Source: JAWLFI01 sp964627995
Lineage (GTDB): Bacteria > Bacteroidota > Bacteroidia > Chitinophagales > Saprospiraceae
Direction: 5' to 3'
DNA length: 64,000 bases
NCBI GenBank assembly: GCA_964627995.1
Contig: CAZVLN010000006.1
Location: forward strand, 30,906 to 94,905
A program made the translations under genes and the position numbers. The notes under the pieces were generated by a model that did no database searches, was not told where the DNA came from, and worked only from the letters and a program-made list of their open reading frames with translations. Positions within the stretch are counted from its first letter, which is position 1. Each line of letters begins with the position of its first letter. This document shows positions 17,851 to 27,317 of this stretch, piece after piece.

Positions 17851-18915
17851 ATGGTTAGAAACGTACTTATCCGTATTCTTTTAATTCCCTTTTCCATTCT
17901 GTACGGTCTGGGTGTATCTATTAATAATCTTCTCTACAGATGGGAAGTACTAAAGCCCTTTAGGTTCTCTCTCCCTATTATTTCCGTTGGAAATCTTACC
18001 GTGGGAGGATCTGGGAAAACACCCCATACTGAATATCTTATTCGATTACTATCACCACATATTTCCATTGCTACCATGAGCAGAGGTTATGGTCGTAAAA
18101 CTAAAGGCTTCTTGATTGCTCACGATAATATTTCCGCTTATGAAATTGGAGACGAACCTTTGCAATACGCCAGGAAGTTTGAAGATATTGTCGTTAGCGT
18201 GGCCGAAAACAGAGGAATGGGAATTCCTAAATTAATATCTCAGCATCCAGAGGTGGAGACCGTACTTCTAGATGATGCTTTTCAACACCGCTCCATTGAA
18301 CCCGGGTTAAATATTCTTTTGACTGAATATTCTAAACCGTACTATGATGATTTTCTCATGCCCACAGGTCGTCTTCGAGAATGGGCTAGCGGAGCTAAAC
18401 GCGCAGATGCAGTGGTTGTATCAAAATGTCCTCAAGAGGTCTCTTTGGACGATATGCAAAAGATGGAGAAAAAACTAAAACTCCAACCTAATCAGGAGCT
18501 CTTTTTTTCCCACTATAAATATCTTCATCCGTATAATGTATTTAACCCCTCTCAGAGAGTTGACCTATCAAATTTTGACTCTGTTTTCCTCGTTTCAGCC
18601 ATTGCAAACACGGATTATCTGCTCGAATATTTAGAAAATCAAGATTTGAATGTCTATGACTTATCTTTTGCAGATCATCACCGATTTTCAAATTATGAAA
18701 TATCTAATATCATCCATCGTTTTGAACAGCAACCGGGTGAGCAGAAGATATTGTTAACCACGGAAAAAGACGCGATGCGACTTGAGCTTCACAAGGGATA
18801 TTTTTTAGAAAAAGATACACAAGTATTCGCCCTTCCAATAGAAGTTCGTTTTCATCCCTACCGGCGTTCTTTTGACGAATATGTGAAAGACTACTTATTG
18901 AATGTCAAAGTCTAA
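17851..18915 (+). CDS. lpxK: Tetraacyldisaccharide 4'-kinase
   Basis: This inner-membrane kinase phosphorylates the 4' position of the lipid A disaccharide precursor. The 354-residue protein begins with a hydrophobic membrane segment (about 5-25). A P-loop with the LpxK-specific form ISVGNLTVGGSGKTPHTEYL follows at about residues 43-62. Then come SRGYGRKTKG, AENRGMGI and the family signature LLDDAFQHR (about 143-151) followed by LLTEYSKP and GRLREW. Length is usual for the family. It is convergent with the hemolysin III gene, eight bases apart. The organism therefore makes lipid A. Confidence 0.97.
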   Translation: MVRNVLIRILLIPFSILYGLGVSINNLLYRWEVLKPFRFSLPIISVGNLTVGGSGKTPHTEYLIRLLSPHISIATMSRGYGRKTKGFLIAHDNISAYEIGDEPLQYARKFEDIVVSVAENRGMGIPKLISQHPEVETVLLDDAFQHRSIEPGLNILLTEYSKPYYDDFLMPTGRLREWASGAKRADAVVVSKCPQEVSLDDMQKMEKKLKLQPNQELFFSHYKYLHPYNVFNPSQRVDLSNFDSVFLVSAIANTDYLLEYLENQDLNVYDLSFADHHRFSNYEISNIIHRFEQQPGEQKILLTTEKDAMRLELHKGYFLEKDTQVFALPIEVRFHPYRRSFDEYVKDYLLNVKV

Positions 18916-18922
18916 AAGAGAG

Positions 18923-19594
18923 TTACGCAGGAAAAAGAGAACACACACTAATAAAATGACTTGTAGTCCCTACTAACACAAAGATATGCCAAATCGGATG
19001 GTGATAACGCCAAGATTTATTCACGTAGAAAATTGTACCTAGTGTATAACTTATCCCACCGGCAAGCAAGAACGAAAGAGTGAAAAGAGTTCCCAACTCG
19101 ATTAGCTGACGAATATCGAATATGATCAGCCAACCCATAAGAATGTAAAAAATAAGCGACACCCAAGGGTATCGTTCACCGAAGATTAGTTTAAAAGAAG
19201 TACCTAGAAGCGCTAAAAACCAAACTGTTGCCAATATAATGCGAGCTGAAGGGCCCTCGAGAAGTAATAAGGTGAATGGTGTATATGTGCCCGCTATTAG
19301 AAAGTATATGGCAATGTGATCAAACATTTTTAAACGGAAGGCATCCTCGCCAGTTTTCCAACTGTACAAATGGTATGCGGTAGAGGCTAAATACAAGACA
19401 CACATGCTCAAAATAAATACGACAGCAGACATCATACCCCAATCCAAATGCCTAGTTAAAGCCAAGCGAAAGAGATATATACCTCCTACGATACTCATAA
19501 GAAACCCCAAACCGTGAGTTAACACATTTAAGAACTCTTCGTCCTTCAGTAATGTTAGCTTGTTATCTTTATCCACAACGCTATTTTTTAGCAT
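18923..19594 (-). CDS. Hemolysin III family (PAQR) integral membrane protein
   Basis: The 223-residue protein has seven hydrophobic segments and the PAQR/HlyIII motifs NVLTHGLGFL near the N-terminus, STAYHLYSW, FDHIAIYFLIAGTYTPF and the closing HHPIWHIFVLVGTTSHF. The conserved His and Asp residues of the family's metal site are present. Despite the name, the physiological role of bacterial members is uncertain; related proteins act as ceramidase-like hydrolases or receptors. The frame is open further upstream to a TTG at 19645, but that codon lies inside a -7 box, so the ATG at 19594 is preferred. Confidence 0.9.
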   Translation of the reverse strand: MLKNSVVDKDNKLTLLKDEEFLNVLTHGLGFLMSIVGGIYLFRLALTRHLDWGMMSAVVFILSMCVLYLASTAYHLYSWKTGEDAFRLKMFDHIAIYFLIAGTYTPFTLLLLEGPSARIILATVWFLALLGTSFKLIFGERYPWVSLIFYILMGWLIIFDIRQLIELGTLFTLSFLLAGGISYTLGTIFYVNKSWRYHHPIWHIFVLVGTTSHFISVCSLFPA

Positions 19595-19642
19595 GAAAAC
19601 CTTTAGGTAAATAACACGAAAGTTAGTCACTATGTTTCCTAT

Positions 19643-19650
19643 CAAAAATA
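19643..19650 (-). promoter_or_regulatory. -7 box of the hemolysin III gene
   Basis: TATTTTTG on the minus strand matches TAnnTTTG, 48 bases upstream of the ATG at 19594. It rules out the longer reading of the gene. Confidence 0.5.
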
Positions 19651-19763
19651 TAAAAGAAACTCCTGGCTTCTAAAAAGTATGCTTTTCTCAATTTAACAAA
19701 TCTTTGTACTTTAGCTACTCTAGACTATTTCGCAGCCTAATTTTTTGTGTAAAAAAGTAAATT

Positions 19764-20129
19764 ATGACACAAACCTCTGTCAATTCTCCAGCTGAAAGTG
19801 AACATAATTTAGTATTTTGGTTCCACGTCCTGATCACAGCCCTTGCCTGGTTAGGTCCTTTTCTTTTCAGTTGGTGGTTAATGGCCACGGCTTACGGCAT
19901 TGTCACCCTTCAGTTCATTATTTTTAAACGCTGTTTGCTCAACTCAAAACATGCACTGAACGATCAAGAAGATGTTACCTTTTACACATATATTTTCGAA
20001 CGTATGGGCGTATCTGTAAATAGAAAACGACTTAAACTTTGGGTTCGCAACCTTATTTATCCCATTCTTGGAGTATTTAGCTATATATGGCAAGAAATTT
20101 GGAATTTCGAACCCCTACTGTTTTTCTAA
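19764..20129 (+). CDS. Small integral membrane protein of unknown function
   Basis: The 121-residue protein has two hydrophobic segments in the first half (LITALAWLGPFLFSWWLMA and an adjoining one, about 22-60) and a third less hydrophobic region (LIYPILGVFSYIWQ, about 98-111). It resembles small hypothetical membrane proteins of marine Bacteroidota, with a charged loop (NDQEDVTFYTYIFERMG) between helices. I cannot name a function. It is convergent with the metallopeptidase gene, overlapping its 3' end by four bases. Confidence 0.65.
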   Translation: MTQTSVNSPAESEHNLVFWFHVLITALAWLGPFLFSWWLMATAYGIVTLQFIIFKRCLLNSKHALNDQEDVTFYTYIFERMGVSVNRKRLKLWVRNLIYPILGVFSYIWQEIWNFEPLLFF

Positions 20130-20860
20130 AATCGGAGTTCCCCGCCGTATTTTCTCAACCACCGTTCCTTTTCTTTATATTTTGGATCTATACTTTCTAC
20201 AAGTTTCCAAAAAGAGGCAGAGTGATTCATTTCTTTTAAATGGCATAGCTCGTGAATGATAATATAGTTGAGCACGTTTTCTGGAGCGAGCAAACACCGC
20301 GTAGATATAGAAATATTTCCGCCCGTACTACATGAGCCCCATCTTGTGCTATTGTGCCGTAAACTCACCTTTCCAACCGATTCTTTAAGGTGTTCCCGAT
20401 TTATAGCTTTTACTCTTTGATCGATCTGAGGTAAGTACCATTGCCGCATGGCGTTAGCCACAAGTTTACCAATTGAAGGGTCTGAAGTGCTGTGATCAAC
20501 CGAAAGCTTAATTTGTAATTGACCCTGATTAAGTTTAGCATAAATTCGATTGTGATGTTTATGGCGCACAATAGATACCGAAAAATCTTGATCAAAGGTG
20601 GATAAGGTATTTCTTGCTCCATAATCCACAGGTATATATTTGTAAAAAGCAGATGGCTTACTGTCATACAATTGATGCAAATAATCCTTTACCCAATTCA
20701 AGATTTGATCGCGATCGCTAAACCGTCCAAAATTGGGAATCCGCACCAATACTTCTTTACTGCCTAGAGAAACCCTGGCATTTCTTCTGAATTCAGAAAT
20801 GATTTTGATCGGAAAATACCGTCCCTGGATTTCAATTTGCCCAGTACTTTCCTTTTTCAT
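20126..20860 (-). CDS. YgjP-type M48-family metallopeptidase (DUF45)
   Basis: The 244-residue cytosolic protein contains HELCH at 203-207 with a following histidine (H213, in NHSASFWKLVE), the zinc signature of the YgjP/DUF45 family. Upstream is the typical STRWGSCSTGGNISIS segment. E. coli YgjP has been reported to act on UTP, so both peptidase and nucleotide phosphohydrolase activity are possible. The gene overlaps the end of prfC by four bases (ATGA), so translation is probably coupled and both lie in one operon. Confidence 0.88.
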   Translation of the reverse strand: MKKESTGQIEIQGRYFPIKIISEFRRNARVSLGSKEVLVRIPNFGRFSDRDQILNWVKDYLHQLYDSKPSAFYKYIPVDYGARNTLSTFDQDFSVSIVRHKHHNRIYAKLNQGQLQIKLSVDHSTSDPSIGKLVANAMRQWYLPQIDQRVKAINREHLKESVGKVSLRHNSTRWGSCSTGGNISISTRCLLAPENVLNYIIIHELCHLKEMNHSASFWKLVESIDPKYKEKERWLRKYGGELRF

Positions 20861-22440
20861 ACAAATTCTGAAGTAAAATGAAACTCAATTTCTGGAAACT
20901 GCTCTTGAGCCATTTGTAGCATCCACGCTGATTCCGCTAAAAAGACGAGTTTACCATCTTTATCTAAGGCCATGTCCTTTTTACGACGCCTGCGGAAAGC
21001 CTCGAGCTTTTTAGGATCCTCAGCGGACACCCAACAAGCTTTGTGAAGTCGCACGGGTTCATAATCGCATTTAGCACCATATTCATTTTCCAGGCGGTAC
21101 TTTATAACCTCAAATTGTAACGCCCCTACTGTACCTATGATTTTTCGATTGTTGTCTTCTTTAGTAAATAGCTGCGCCACACCCTCATCCATAAGTTGAA
21201 CAAGACCTTTATCCAACTGCTTATATTTCATTGGATCTTTATTAATCACATAACGGAATTGTTCCGGTGAAAAAGCGGGTATCCCTTTAAAATGCAATTC
21301 TTCTCCCTCTGTTAAGGTGTCTCCAATTTTGAAATTACCCGAATCATACAAGCCTACGATATCACCTGGGTAGGCCATGTCAACAATATCTTTTTTCTCG
21401 GCCATAAAAGCAGTAGGGTTAGGAAATTTCATGGTGCGTTCAGCCCGGACGTGCAAATAATTTGTATTTCGCTCAAAATTCCCGCTTACTATACGACAAA
21501 AAGCAATGCGGTCCCTATGACGGGGATCCATATTCGCATGGATCTTAAAAACAAAACCAGAAAATGCGTCTTCATTAGGCTGCACTACACGTTCCTCCGC
21601 AGTTCTTGGCCGCGGTGCCGGCGCAACTTCTACAAAACAATCGAGAAGCTCTTTTACTCCAAAATTATTAATGGCACTCCCGAAAAAAACTGGAGAAATT
21701 TCTCCTTTCAAATAGGCATCCTGGTCAAAATCGGGATAAACGGTTTCAATCATTTCCACCTCCTCTCTCAACTCTGCTGCAGCGGATTCGCCAATATGAT
21801 CTACCAGTTTTGGGTCGTGAATATCTTGAAACTCCAACTTCTCTTCTTCGACCTTACCTCCATGCGGCTGGAATAAACACAGGTTTTTTTCATACATGTT
21901 GTACACACCCTGGAAACGCTGACCCATTCCGATCGGCCAACTTAATGGACAGACCTTCAATTTTAGCTTGGCTTCAATCTCATCGAGCAGATCCATCCCA
22001 TCTTTCCCCTCCCGGTCCAACTTATTGATAAATACAATCATGGGCGTTTGCCGCATTCTACACACTTCGACCAGCTTTTCCGTTTGTTGCTCCACCCCTT
22101 TGGCTACATCAATAACTACAATGGCACTATCCACAGCTGTTAAGGTCCGATACGTGTCTTCGGCAAAATCCTGGTGACCCGGAGTATCTAAAATATTAAT
22201 GCGCATCTCGCGATAAGGAAAAGCCATAACTGAGGTCGCTACCGATATCCCCCGCTGCTTTTCGATCTCCATAAAGTCGGAGGTCGCATGCTTTTTGATT
22301 TTATTCGATTTTACGGCTCCAGCCACCTGTATCGCTCCCCCAAACAAAAGAAGTTTCTCCGTAAGTGTCGTTTTACCGGCATCGGGGTGACTAATGATGG
22401 CGAAGGTGCGCCGGGGCTCTCGAGGTGCTTTATATGCCAT
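20857..22440 (-). CDS. prfC: Peptide chain release factor 3
   Basis: This translational GTPase recycles RF1 and RF2 from the ribosome after peptide release. The 527-residue length is that of RF3. The G1 motif is SHPDAGKTTL (about 17-26), G3 is DTPGHQDF and G4 is NKLDRE. The RF3-specific segments MRQTPMIVFINKLDR, HGGKVEEE and GSAINNFGVKELLD are present. The C-terminal domain ends with IEFHFTSEF. No release factor gene is beside it. The YgjP gene follows with a four-base overlap. Confidence 0.97.
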   Translation of the reverse strand: MAYKAPREPRRTFAIISHPDAGKTTLTEKLLLFGGAIQVAGAVKSNKIKKHATSDFMEIEKQRGISVATSVMAFPYREMRINILDTPGHQDFAEDTYRTLTAVDSAIVVIDVAKGVEQQTEKLVEVCRMRQTPMIVFINKLDREGKDGMDLLDEIEAKLKLKVCPLSWPIGMGQRFQGVYNMYEKNLCLFQPHGGKVEEEKLEFQDIHDPKLVDHIGESAAAELREEVEMIETVYPDFDQDAYLKGEISPVFFGSAINNFGVKELLDCFVEVAPAPRPRTAEERVVQPNEDAFSGFVFKIHANMDPRHRDRIAFCRIVSGNFERNTNYLHVRAERTMKFPNPTAFMAEKKDIVDMAYPGDIVGLYDSGNFKIGDTLTEGEELHFKGIPAFSPEQFRYVINKDPMKYKQLDKGLVQLMDEGVAQLFTKEDNNRKIIGTVGALQFEVIKYRLENEYGAKCDYEPVRLHKACWVSAEDPKKLEAFRRRRKKDMALDKDGKLVFLAESAWMLQMAQEQFPEIEFHFTSEFV

Positions 22441-22548
22441 GTTTCAGACGAAAATTTTGGCAAAGGTAAAAATATGTTTGGCACTTCAATAATCCGATCT
22501 TATAACCTATTTCGTTTGACGAAAGCTTATGTAATATTAGTCAATATC

Positions 22549-23229
22549 TTATGATTTTTTAGAACCATATTTCGACTTCATATCCCGGCCGAATTTCCTT
22601 ACTTTCTCGCCGAACTCATTAACTTCCTCTTCTACATTATGAGCAATGCTTTCCACATTGATAGGTGCACCTCTCATAGCTAATCGATCCGAAGCCGTTT
22701 TGGCCTTCGGAACGATAATCCACATGATGATATAAACCAATAATCCAACTCCCGTGGTGAAAAAGAGCAGTACAAAAATGATACGCATCCAGACAGGATC
22801 TTGAATACCCAAGTATGCTGCTAACCCAGAGGCAACACCTCCAATAACTTTGTCAGATGGATCTCGGAACAACCGTTTCGTCGTACGATGTGGTTGAGAT
22901 CCTCTTGATTCCCTTCGATAAGAATCATCTTTTGATTCACCTTCAAAGTCGGATTTAGTGTTCGCTCGGTCTCCACCGAAGTCTTCCGGTACACCCATAA
23001 TCTCGATAACCTGCTGCACTTCTTTTACACTCACAATATGTTGACCTTTCATCTCTTTGAGAAAAAGTTCAGCTATTCGAGTCTCGATATCGTGAACTAT
23101 TTCCTCTCGTCCTTCAGACTGTGCAAAATAATTATCAATACGCGCAAGATATTGATCGAGAACCTCGAAAGCGTCCTCGTCAATAGTGATGGGGTGACCA
23201 CCTAGATTTATGTTAATTGTCTTTTTCAT
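22549..23229 (-). CDS. PspC domain-containing membrane protein
   Basis: The 226-residue protein begins with a soluble region (KKTININLGGHPITIDEDAF) common to Bacteroidota PspC proteins. The PspC domain follows at about 115-180 (KRLFRDPSDKVIGGVASGLA, then a transmembrane helix ending IIMWIIVPKA). PspC proteins respond to envelope stress in other bacteria. The start overlaps the end of the PadR gene by 17 bases, so both are co-transcribed and probably translationally coupled. Confidence 0.92.
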   Translation of the reverse strand: MKKTININLGGHPITIDEDAFEVLDQYLARIDNYFAQSEGREEIVHDIETRIAELFLKEMKGQHIVSVKEVQQVIEIMGVPEDFGGDRANTKSDFEGESKDDSYRRESRGSQPHRTTKRLFRDPSDKVIGGVASGLAAYLGIQDPVWMRIIFVLLFFTTGVGLLVYIIMWIIVPKAKTASDRLAMRGAPINVESIAHNVEEEVNEFGEKVRKFGRDMKSKYGSKKS

Positions 23230-23554
23230 AGATTGGTATTGTTTGTTCTACAGATTGTTTCAAATTTTCCCAGGCTCCAGTTAATTCGCGCACAAATTTT
23301 TCCCCTTCTGGGGTCAAGTGATAATACTTTCTGGGCGGACCGGATTGTGATTCTTGCCATTCGTAACTTAGAAAACCCGCGTTCTTTAATCGTGAAAGTA
23401 GCGGATATAAGGTTCCTTCTACAACAATAAGATGTGCCTCCTTTAATTCATCAAGAATATCTGAAGGATAGGCCTCTTTCTTAGAAATGATGGACATGAC
23501 ACACAGCTCCAATAGTCCCTTTCGCATTTGTGCTTTTGTGTTTTCTATCTTCAT
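23213..23554 (-). CDS. PadR family transcriptional regulator
   Basis: The 113-residue protein is a PadR winged helix: MRKGLLELCVMSII, then SDILDELKEAHLIVVEGTLY and PLLSRLKNAGFLSYEW, followed by GPPRKYYHLTPEG. The ATG at 23554 is chosen because the upstream extension to 23572 runs through the -7 box. The pairing with a downstream PspC gene recurs in Bacteroidota and suggests that it senses envelope state or an aromatic ligand and represses the pair. Inverted repeats in the promoter fit autoregulation. Confidence 0.93.
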   Translation of the reverse strand: MKIENTKAQMRKGLLELCVMSIISKKEAYPSDILDELKEAHLIVVEGTLYPLLSRLKNAGFLSYEWQESQSGPPRKYYHLTPEGEKFVRELTGAWENLKQSVEQTIPIYEKDN

Positions 23555-23558
23555 ACCC

Positions 23559-23614
23559 CAAATATATAACAAAACACATTGCCTTGCAATACATAGTACA
23601 TAGTTTTTGCAAGG
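23559..23614 (-). promoter_or_regulatory. Promoter and operator-like inverted repeats of padR-pspC
   Basis: TATATTTG (23566-23559) is a -7 box four bases before the PadR ATG. A TTG lies 20 bases upstream at the -33 position, inside an inverted repeat CCTTGCAA (23582-23589)/TTGCAAGG (23607-23614). A second repeat, ACATAGTAC with GTACTATATGT, is interleaved with it. The overlap with -33 suits a repressor site, most simply for PadR itself. Confidence 0.5.
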
Positions 23615-24014
23615 TACTATATGTAACTCCTTGTATTCCCGATAAACAGCTCCAATCTTTCGACAAAAAAAATCCTCTGGCTAAAACTTTTTTGAAATAT
23701 TCGCAAAGTTAGTTTCTCCATTAAAGGTGTTCGATAAGCTACAAATGTCCTGAAGAAAGCCTCAAATCTACGGTTTAACTCTTGTCAGAAGCTTTGGAAG
23801 CTTTGGATAAAGGCCTTTTTGTCTGTTTAGTCTTCTGTTCATGAGATTTAAGATTAAATCAACTGCAATTATGTTAGGAGCAATCATTGAAAATTAAAAT
23901 CCTAAATCTAATAGTTGAAAAAGTTGCCTACACTTTATAAAGGACTAGCCATTAAAAGGGGGAAAGGATGCGCCACAATTTTCTCAAATGTGCTGTAAAC
24001 GACCCGAATTTTTT
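23615..24014. other. Gene-free stretch upstream of padR
   Basis: About 400 bases between the PadR operator and the end of the GNAT gene. Apart from a tandem GAAGCTTTG near 23795, I see no feature that I can support. Confidence 0.4.
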
Positions 24015-24473
24015 TTAAAGCTGATTTTCCATATCGACATGCGGAATGCCATCCCAATCGTAAGGCTTATCGGAGATGAGTTGAAAGCCCAGCTCTTCAT
24101 ACCAGGCCTGTAAATGCGCCTGTGCTTGTACACGTACAATGGCCTTAGGTTCCTGCTTTTCAATCCAACGCAAACAAGCTTCCATTAAGTTTGTACCCCA
24201 ACCATGACGGCGGTGAGAAGCCCGTAACACTACTCTACCCACATGATACACTTTATCTTCACTATCGTGAAAGAGTATGCGGGCATATCCATGCAGCTGC
24301 CCACCGGCATAAGCTAACATATGTTGAGCTCCTAGATCACGCCCATCGATTTCGGAGTAGGCGCAATCCTGTTCTACAACAAATACATCCACTCGCAGCC
24401 TGACAATATCGTGCCACTCGTGCAGTGTTAAGGCAGTGAAAGGTAAACAGCGGGTGGCAAGTGCGGTCATCAT
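24015..24473 (-). CDS. ElaA-type GNAT acetyltransferase
   Basis: The 152-residue protein fits the ElaA branch of GNAT N-acetyltransferases: LRVDVFVVEQDCAYSEIDG in the N-terminal part, VGRVVLRASHRRHGWGTNLM as the acetyl-CoA binding loop (RRHGWG), and the ending DGIPHVDM. The substrate is unknown. A second methionine follows the first, so the start is uncertain by one residue. It is nine bases downstream of the lamin-tail-domain gene on the same strand and probably in its transcript. Confidence 0.9.
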   Translation of the reverse strand: MMTALATRCLPFTALTLHEWHDIVRLRVDVFVVEQDCAYSEIDGRDLGAQHMLAYAGGQLHGYARILFHDSEDKVYHVGRVVLRASHRRHGWGTNLMEACLRWIEKQEPKAIVRVQAQAHLQAWYEELGFQLISDKPYDWDGIPHVDMENQL

Positions 24474-24482
24474 ATAAATTAC

Positions 24483-27071
24483 TTAACGAACAAGGTAAAT
24501 AGTTCCTTTCCAGACATCTGTACGACCTGCATCATCAAAAACGGTGATGCGTAGAAGATAAAAACCCTCTGGTGCTATCAGGCCGTCTCGCTGGCTTCCA
24601 TCCCATAACAATTGGGCCCTTCGACTTAGGCCATAATTATTATAGACCCGCTTGATTAATTGACCGTCCGGTCTAAAAACTGAAAATTGGATCCGGGGCA
24701 GAATTCGATCGGAATCGCTGTGGTTGTACTCCACTCTGGCAAAATCCTCCTGGCCATCGCTATTCGGAGAAAAGGTAGGTGAAATTAGCTGAAAGCCATC
24801 AGAGTAACCTTCAGGCAATGATAATTGCTGTGAATTAGAGCCCGTGGGTGTGCCATATCCTTCGCTTTCTGCAGCACTTTGCCAATTGCTTGCGTCACAA
24901 GCTGATAAATCCCATCGCGTACGCTCTAAAGACACGCCGCGCTCAGATCTCAGAAAACCTGAGTGCCAATCGCTATTGTAGCAGTTAGAATCTAATATAG
25001 TAGCTTCAGCGCCAAAAACATGAGAAAGTCTTAATCGGCCGGTATCTCGATCCAATGAAGGAAAGTCGACTTCTAAGGTCTGCTTGGGAAACGGTGCTGA
25101 ATACATCTCGTTGACTTCATTGGCATTATCTGTGAAAACAAAGTATTCCCCCGGGAGAATTTGATTGGGAAGTCCTACAGTCAAGCGGTCTTGCCCGGTT
25201 TCTTTGAAAACATCCAATACAATATATGTAAAATCAAATATGCTATCTGAAGCATTATAAACCTCAACCCATTGGCTTTCGCCCACATTGGGATTAAACA
25301 TGACCTCACTGATCAACAGATCCCCGGCAGCTGGCGTCGCGGGTAAGCCCCACTGAATAAATCGGCTTGCGCCCAGAGGCTCTTGAAGACAATTCAAAAA
25401 ACTGGATTCTATTTCAAGACTATATAGTTGGCCTGCTTTTATTGATTCATCTAATTCCAACTGCAAATTACGCGGGTTTTCCATATCTACCCATAAGTTT
25501 TCAACGGCTCCCTCCCCGGATTCTACACTCACCATCTCAGGTTGTAAGACGTCGCTCGGAAGCCATTGGTTAAATTGGATTTCTACAATGGCATTATCGT
25601 TCACCTCCGCCAAAATAGGCGTCAAAGAGTCTGTCACAAGAGCAGGTAGGCTATTCATCTGACCCGGCGTACCCCCTAAAGGTCCAGTGGAAGCGGCAAA
25701 TGCAATCTCTCCAGAGCACGCTAAATTAGGATCAACGAGTTCCAGACTCCAGCCTCTATCCTTATTAGAGTCTTTGTACCAATTATCTGTATAGTCTACA
25801 CCGTGGATGAATCGATTCTCACTGTCCCGCAGTCGAATATTATCCCCACTATTACGCAAGGTAGGAAGTCCATTTACCTCCAACACTTCGCCATAGGCCT
25901 CAAAAAGTGAGCGATCGCCACTGCTACATAATATTACGTATCCTCCAGGTGAGAGTGTAAAATTAGGCAAAGGTCCTGCACTCGACTCATCCAATAAAAA
26001 TAATTCCCCCAGTTCTAAATAGTCATCCGTGCGATTAAATAATTCAATATATTCTTTTTCGGGAAGTGCCGTTTCACCTCCGGGAGCTATCATTAACTCG
26101 TTAATTATAACTTCAAAAGGCTCAGGCGGCCGCGTATCAATATAGGTGATGGGAATTTCCTCCACGGGAGTCATATTTCCCGACTGATCGGTAATCCCCT
26201 CCAAACGCAAGTTATATTCAGTCAAAGGTGTCAGCTCAGGACTCAGCAGAAGCTGCAGGGTATCGACTCCCTTTAATATAGGGTCAATTTGGAAGTTGCC
26301 GGGCTCCAAACTCGCCTGCAATTGACTAATATCTATGGGCTCACTATACGCAATATTTATAGCATTAGCTTGGGGTAAAACATCCCTGCGTACTGGAGGA
26401 CTTAGGTCGGGTCGGGAGCGATCAATAATAACGTCATCAAAGAAAAACCGGTCGGATCGAGTAGAGGTGAAGTGACACAACACGCCCGAAACGAGCTGCG
26501 CACCACCAGCATAAGTATCATCAATCACTATCAGCGAGTCACTAAACATAGTTTCTCCGTCATAGGCCGCATAAACAGTAAACGTGTCCACTACCCGCTG
26601 AACTTGAATTCGGATCTGAACAGGATCGCTGGCAACTGCTCCTTCGCGCATACGACCCAGAACCAACAAACTCCCATTATCATAGCGGACCAGCTCGACG
26701 GCATCCGAATCCCCGCTCTCGCCCCACCTCAAGCCGTAACCAGACCACTCATTTAGGTTTGGAGTAGAACTCTGCAATAACCACTCTAAGGCATTGCTGT
26801 TAGATGGGGCGAAAGTCATCCGAGTTTGAATTTCCCATAGTGCATCGCGGGCGATCGGATTTTGTACATATAAAAAAGACGGACCGTCAGACTGAGCATT
26901 AAGCTGTAGCTCCTCCTGAGGCGAGATCATAAAATCCTCTACATCTCCCGACCAGGCCAATAAATCACCACCAGAGAAATCATCTGAGAATTGACCAACC
27001 GCGGAAGAGAAGGGTAGGGAAATCACCAATACTAGTAAGACACATTTAATATATTTCTCTAATTCCTTCAT
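24483..27071 (-). CDS. Secreted lamin-tail-domain (LTD) protein with FlgD-like C-terminal domain
   Basis: The 862-residue protein starts at ATG 27071 with a signal peptide (CVLLVLVISLPFSSAVG). The order of domains is a concanavalin-like N-terminal module (about 25-220), an SbsA-type Ig-like module (AINIAYSEPIDIS) and a first LTD domain (VIINELMIAPG, IELFNRTDDYLELGE). A second Ig-like module and a second LTD domain follow (LLISEVMFNPNVGESQW). The C-terminal domain reads ISPTFSPNSDGQEDF and ends with GLIAPEGFYLLRITVFD, like T9SS-associated FlgD_ig/CHU_C modules. LTD proteins of this layout are common cell-surface or extracellular proteins, sometimes nucleases, but no nuclease domain is seen here. 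The longer start (27101) would hide the signal peptide. Confidence 0.85.
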   Translation of the reverse strand: MKELEKYIKCVLLVLVISLPFSSAVGQFSDDFSGGDLLAWSGDVEDFMISPQEELQLNAQSDGPSFLYVQNPIARDALWEIQTRMTFAPSNSNALEWLLQSSTPNLNEWSGYGLRWGESGDSDAVELVRYDNGSLLVLGRMREGAVASDPVQIRIQVQRVVDTFTVYAAYDGETMFSDSLIVIDDTYAGGAQLVSGVLCHFTSTRSDRFFFDDVIIDRSRPDLSPPVRRDVLPQANAINIAYSEPIDISQLQASLEPGNFQIDPILKGVDTLQLLLSPELTPLTEYNLRLEGITDQSGNMTPVEEIPITYIDTRPPEPFEVIINELMIAPGGETALPEKEYIELFNRTDDYLELGELFLLDESSAGPLPNFTLSPGGYVILCSSGDRSLFEAYGEVLEVNGLPTLRNSGDNIRLRDSENRFIHGVDYTDNWYKDSNKDRGWSLELVDPNLACSGEIAFAASTGPLGGTPGQMNSLPALVTDSLTPILAEVNDNAIVEIQFNQWLPSDVLQPEMVSVESGEGAVENLWVDMENPRNLQLELDESIKAGQLYSLEIESSFLNCLQEPLGASRFIQWGLPATPAAGDLLISEVMFNPNVGESQWVEVYNASDSIFDFTYIVLDVFKETGQDRLTVGLPNQILPGEYFVFTDNANEVNEMYSAPFPKQTLEVDFPSLDRDTGRLRLSHVFGAEATILDSNCYNSDWHSGFLRSERGVSLERTRWDLSACDASNWQSAAESEGYGTPTGSNSQQLSLPEGYSDGFQLISPTFSPNSDGQEDFARVEYNHSDSDRILPRIQFSVFRPDGQLIKRVYNNYGLSRRAQLLWDGSQRDGLIAPEGFYLLRITVFDDAGRTDVWKGTIYLVR

Positions 27072-27196
27072 AACTATTTTATCCGTTCCCCGGTATAGCA
27101 ATAATACTAAATTATACTCTAGTTATCGCAGCCCAACCCATAGCGTTTGACCGAAAAAGTTATAATCCGACCTACCTAAGTAAAAATATGCCTGTA

Positions 27197-27227
27197 TTTT
27201 GATTGTTCTCAGAAGGTCGTATCTTTG
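27197..27227 (+). promoter_or_regulatory. Promoter of the coiled-coil gene (TTTG-N18-TATCTTTG)
   Basis: TTTG at 27198-27201 and TATCTTTG at 27220-27227 form a good Bacteroidota -33/-7 pair. The apparent open frame to 27225 begins inside this box. Confidence 0.6.
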
Positions 27228-27317
27228 GAAATCCTGTTAAAACGTATAAGAATAGACATTCAGGCTCATATAGGCAAAAGAGCCTTTTACCGGACAGAAC
27301 TTGAAAAACGAAAGAAG

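Noticed and set aside
27225..27317. Longer start for the DUF349-like protein
   Set aside because: The first codon is a TTG inside the -7 box TATCTTTG, so this part cannot be in the transcript.
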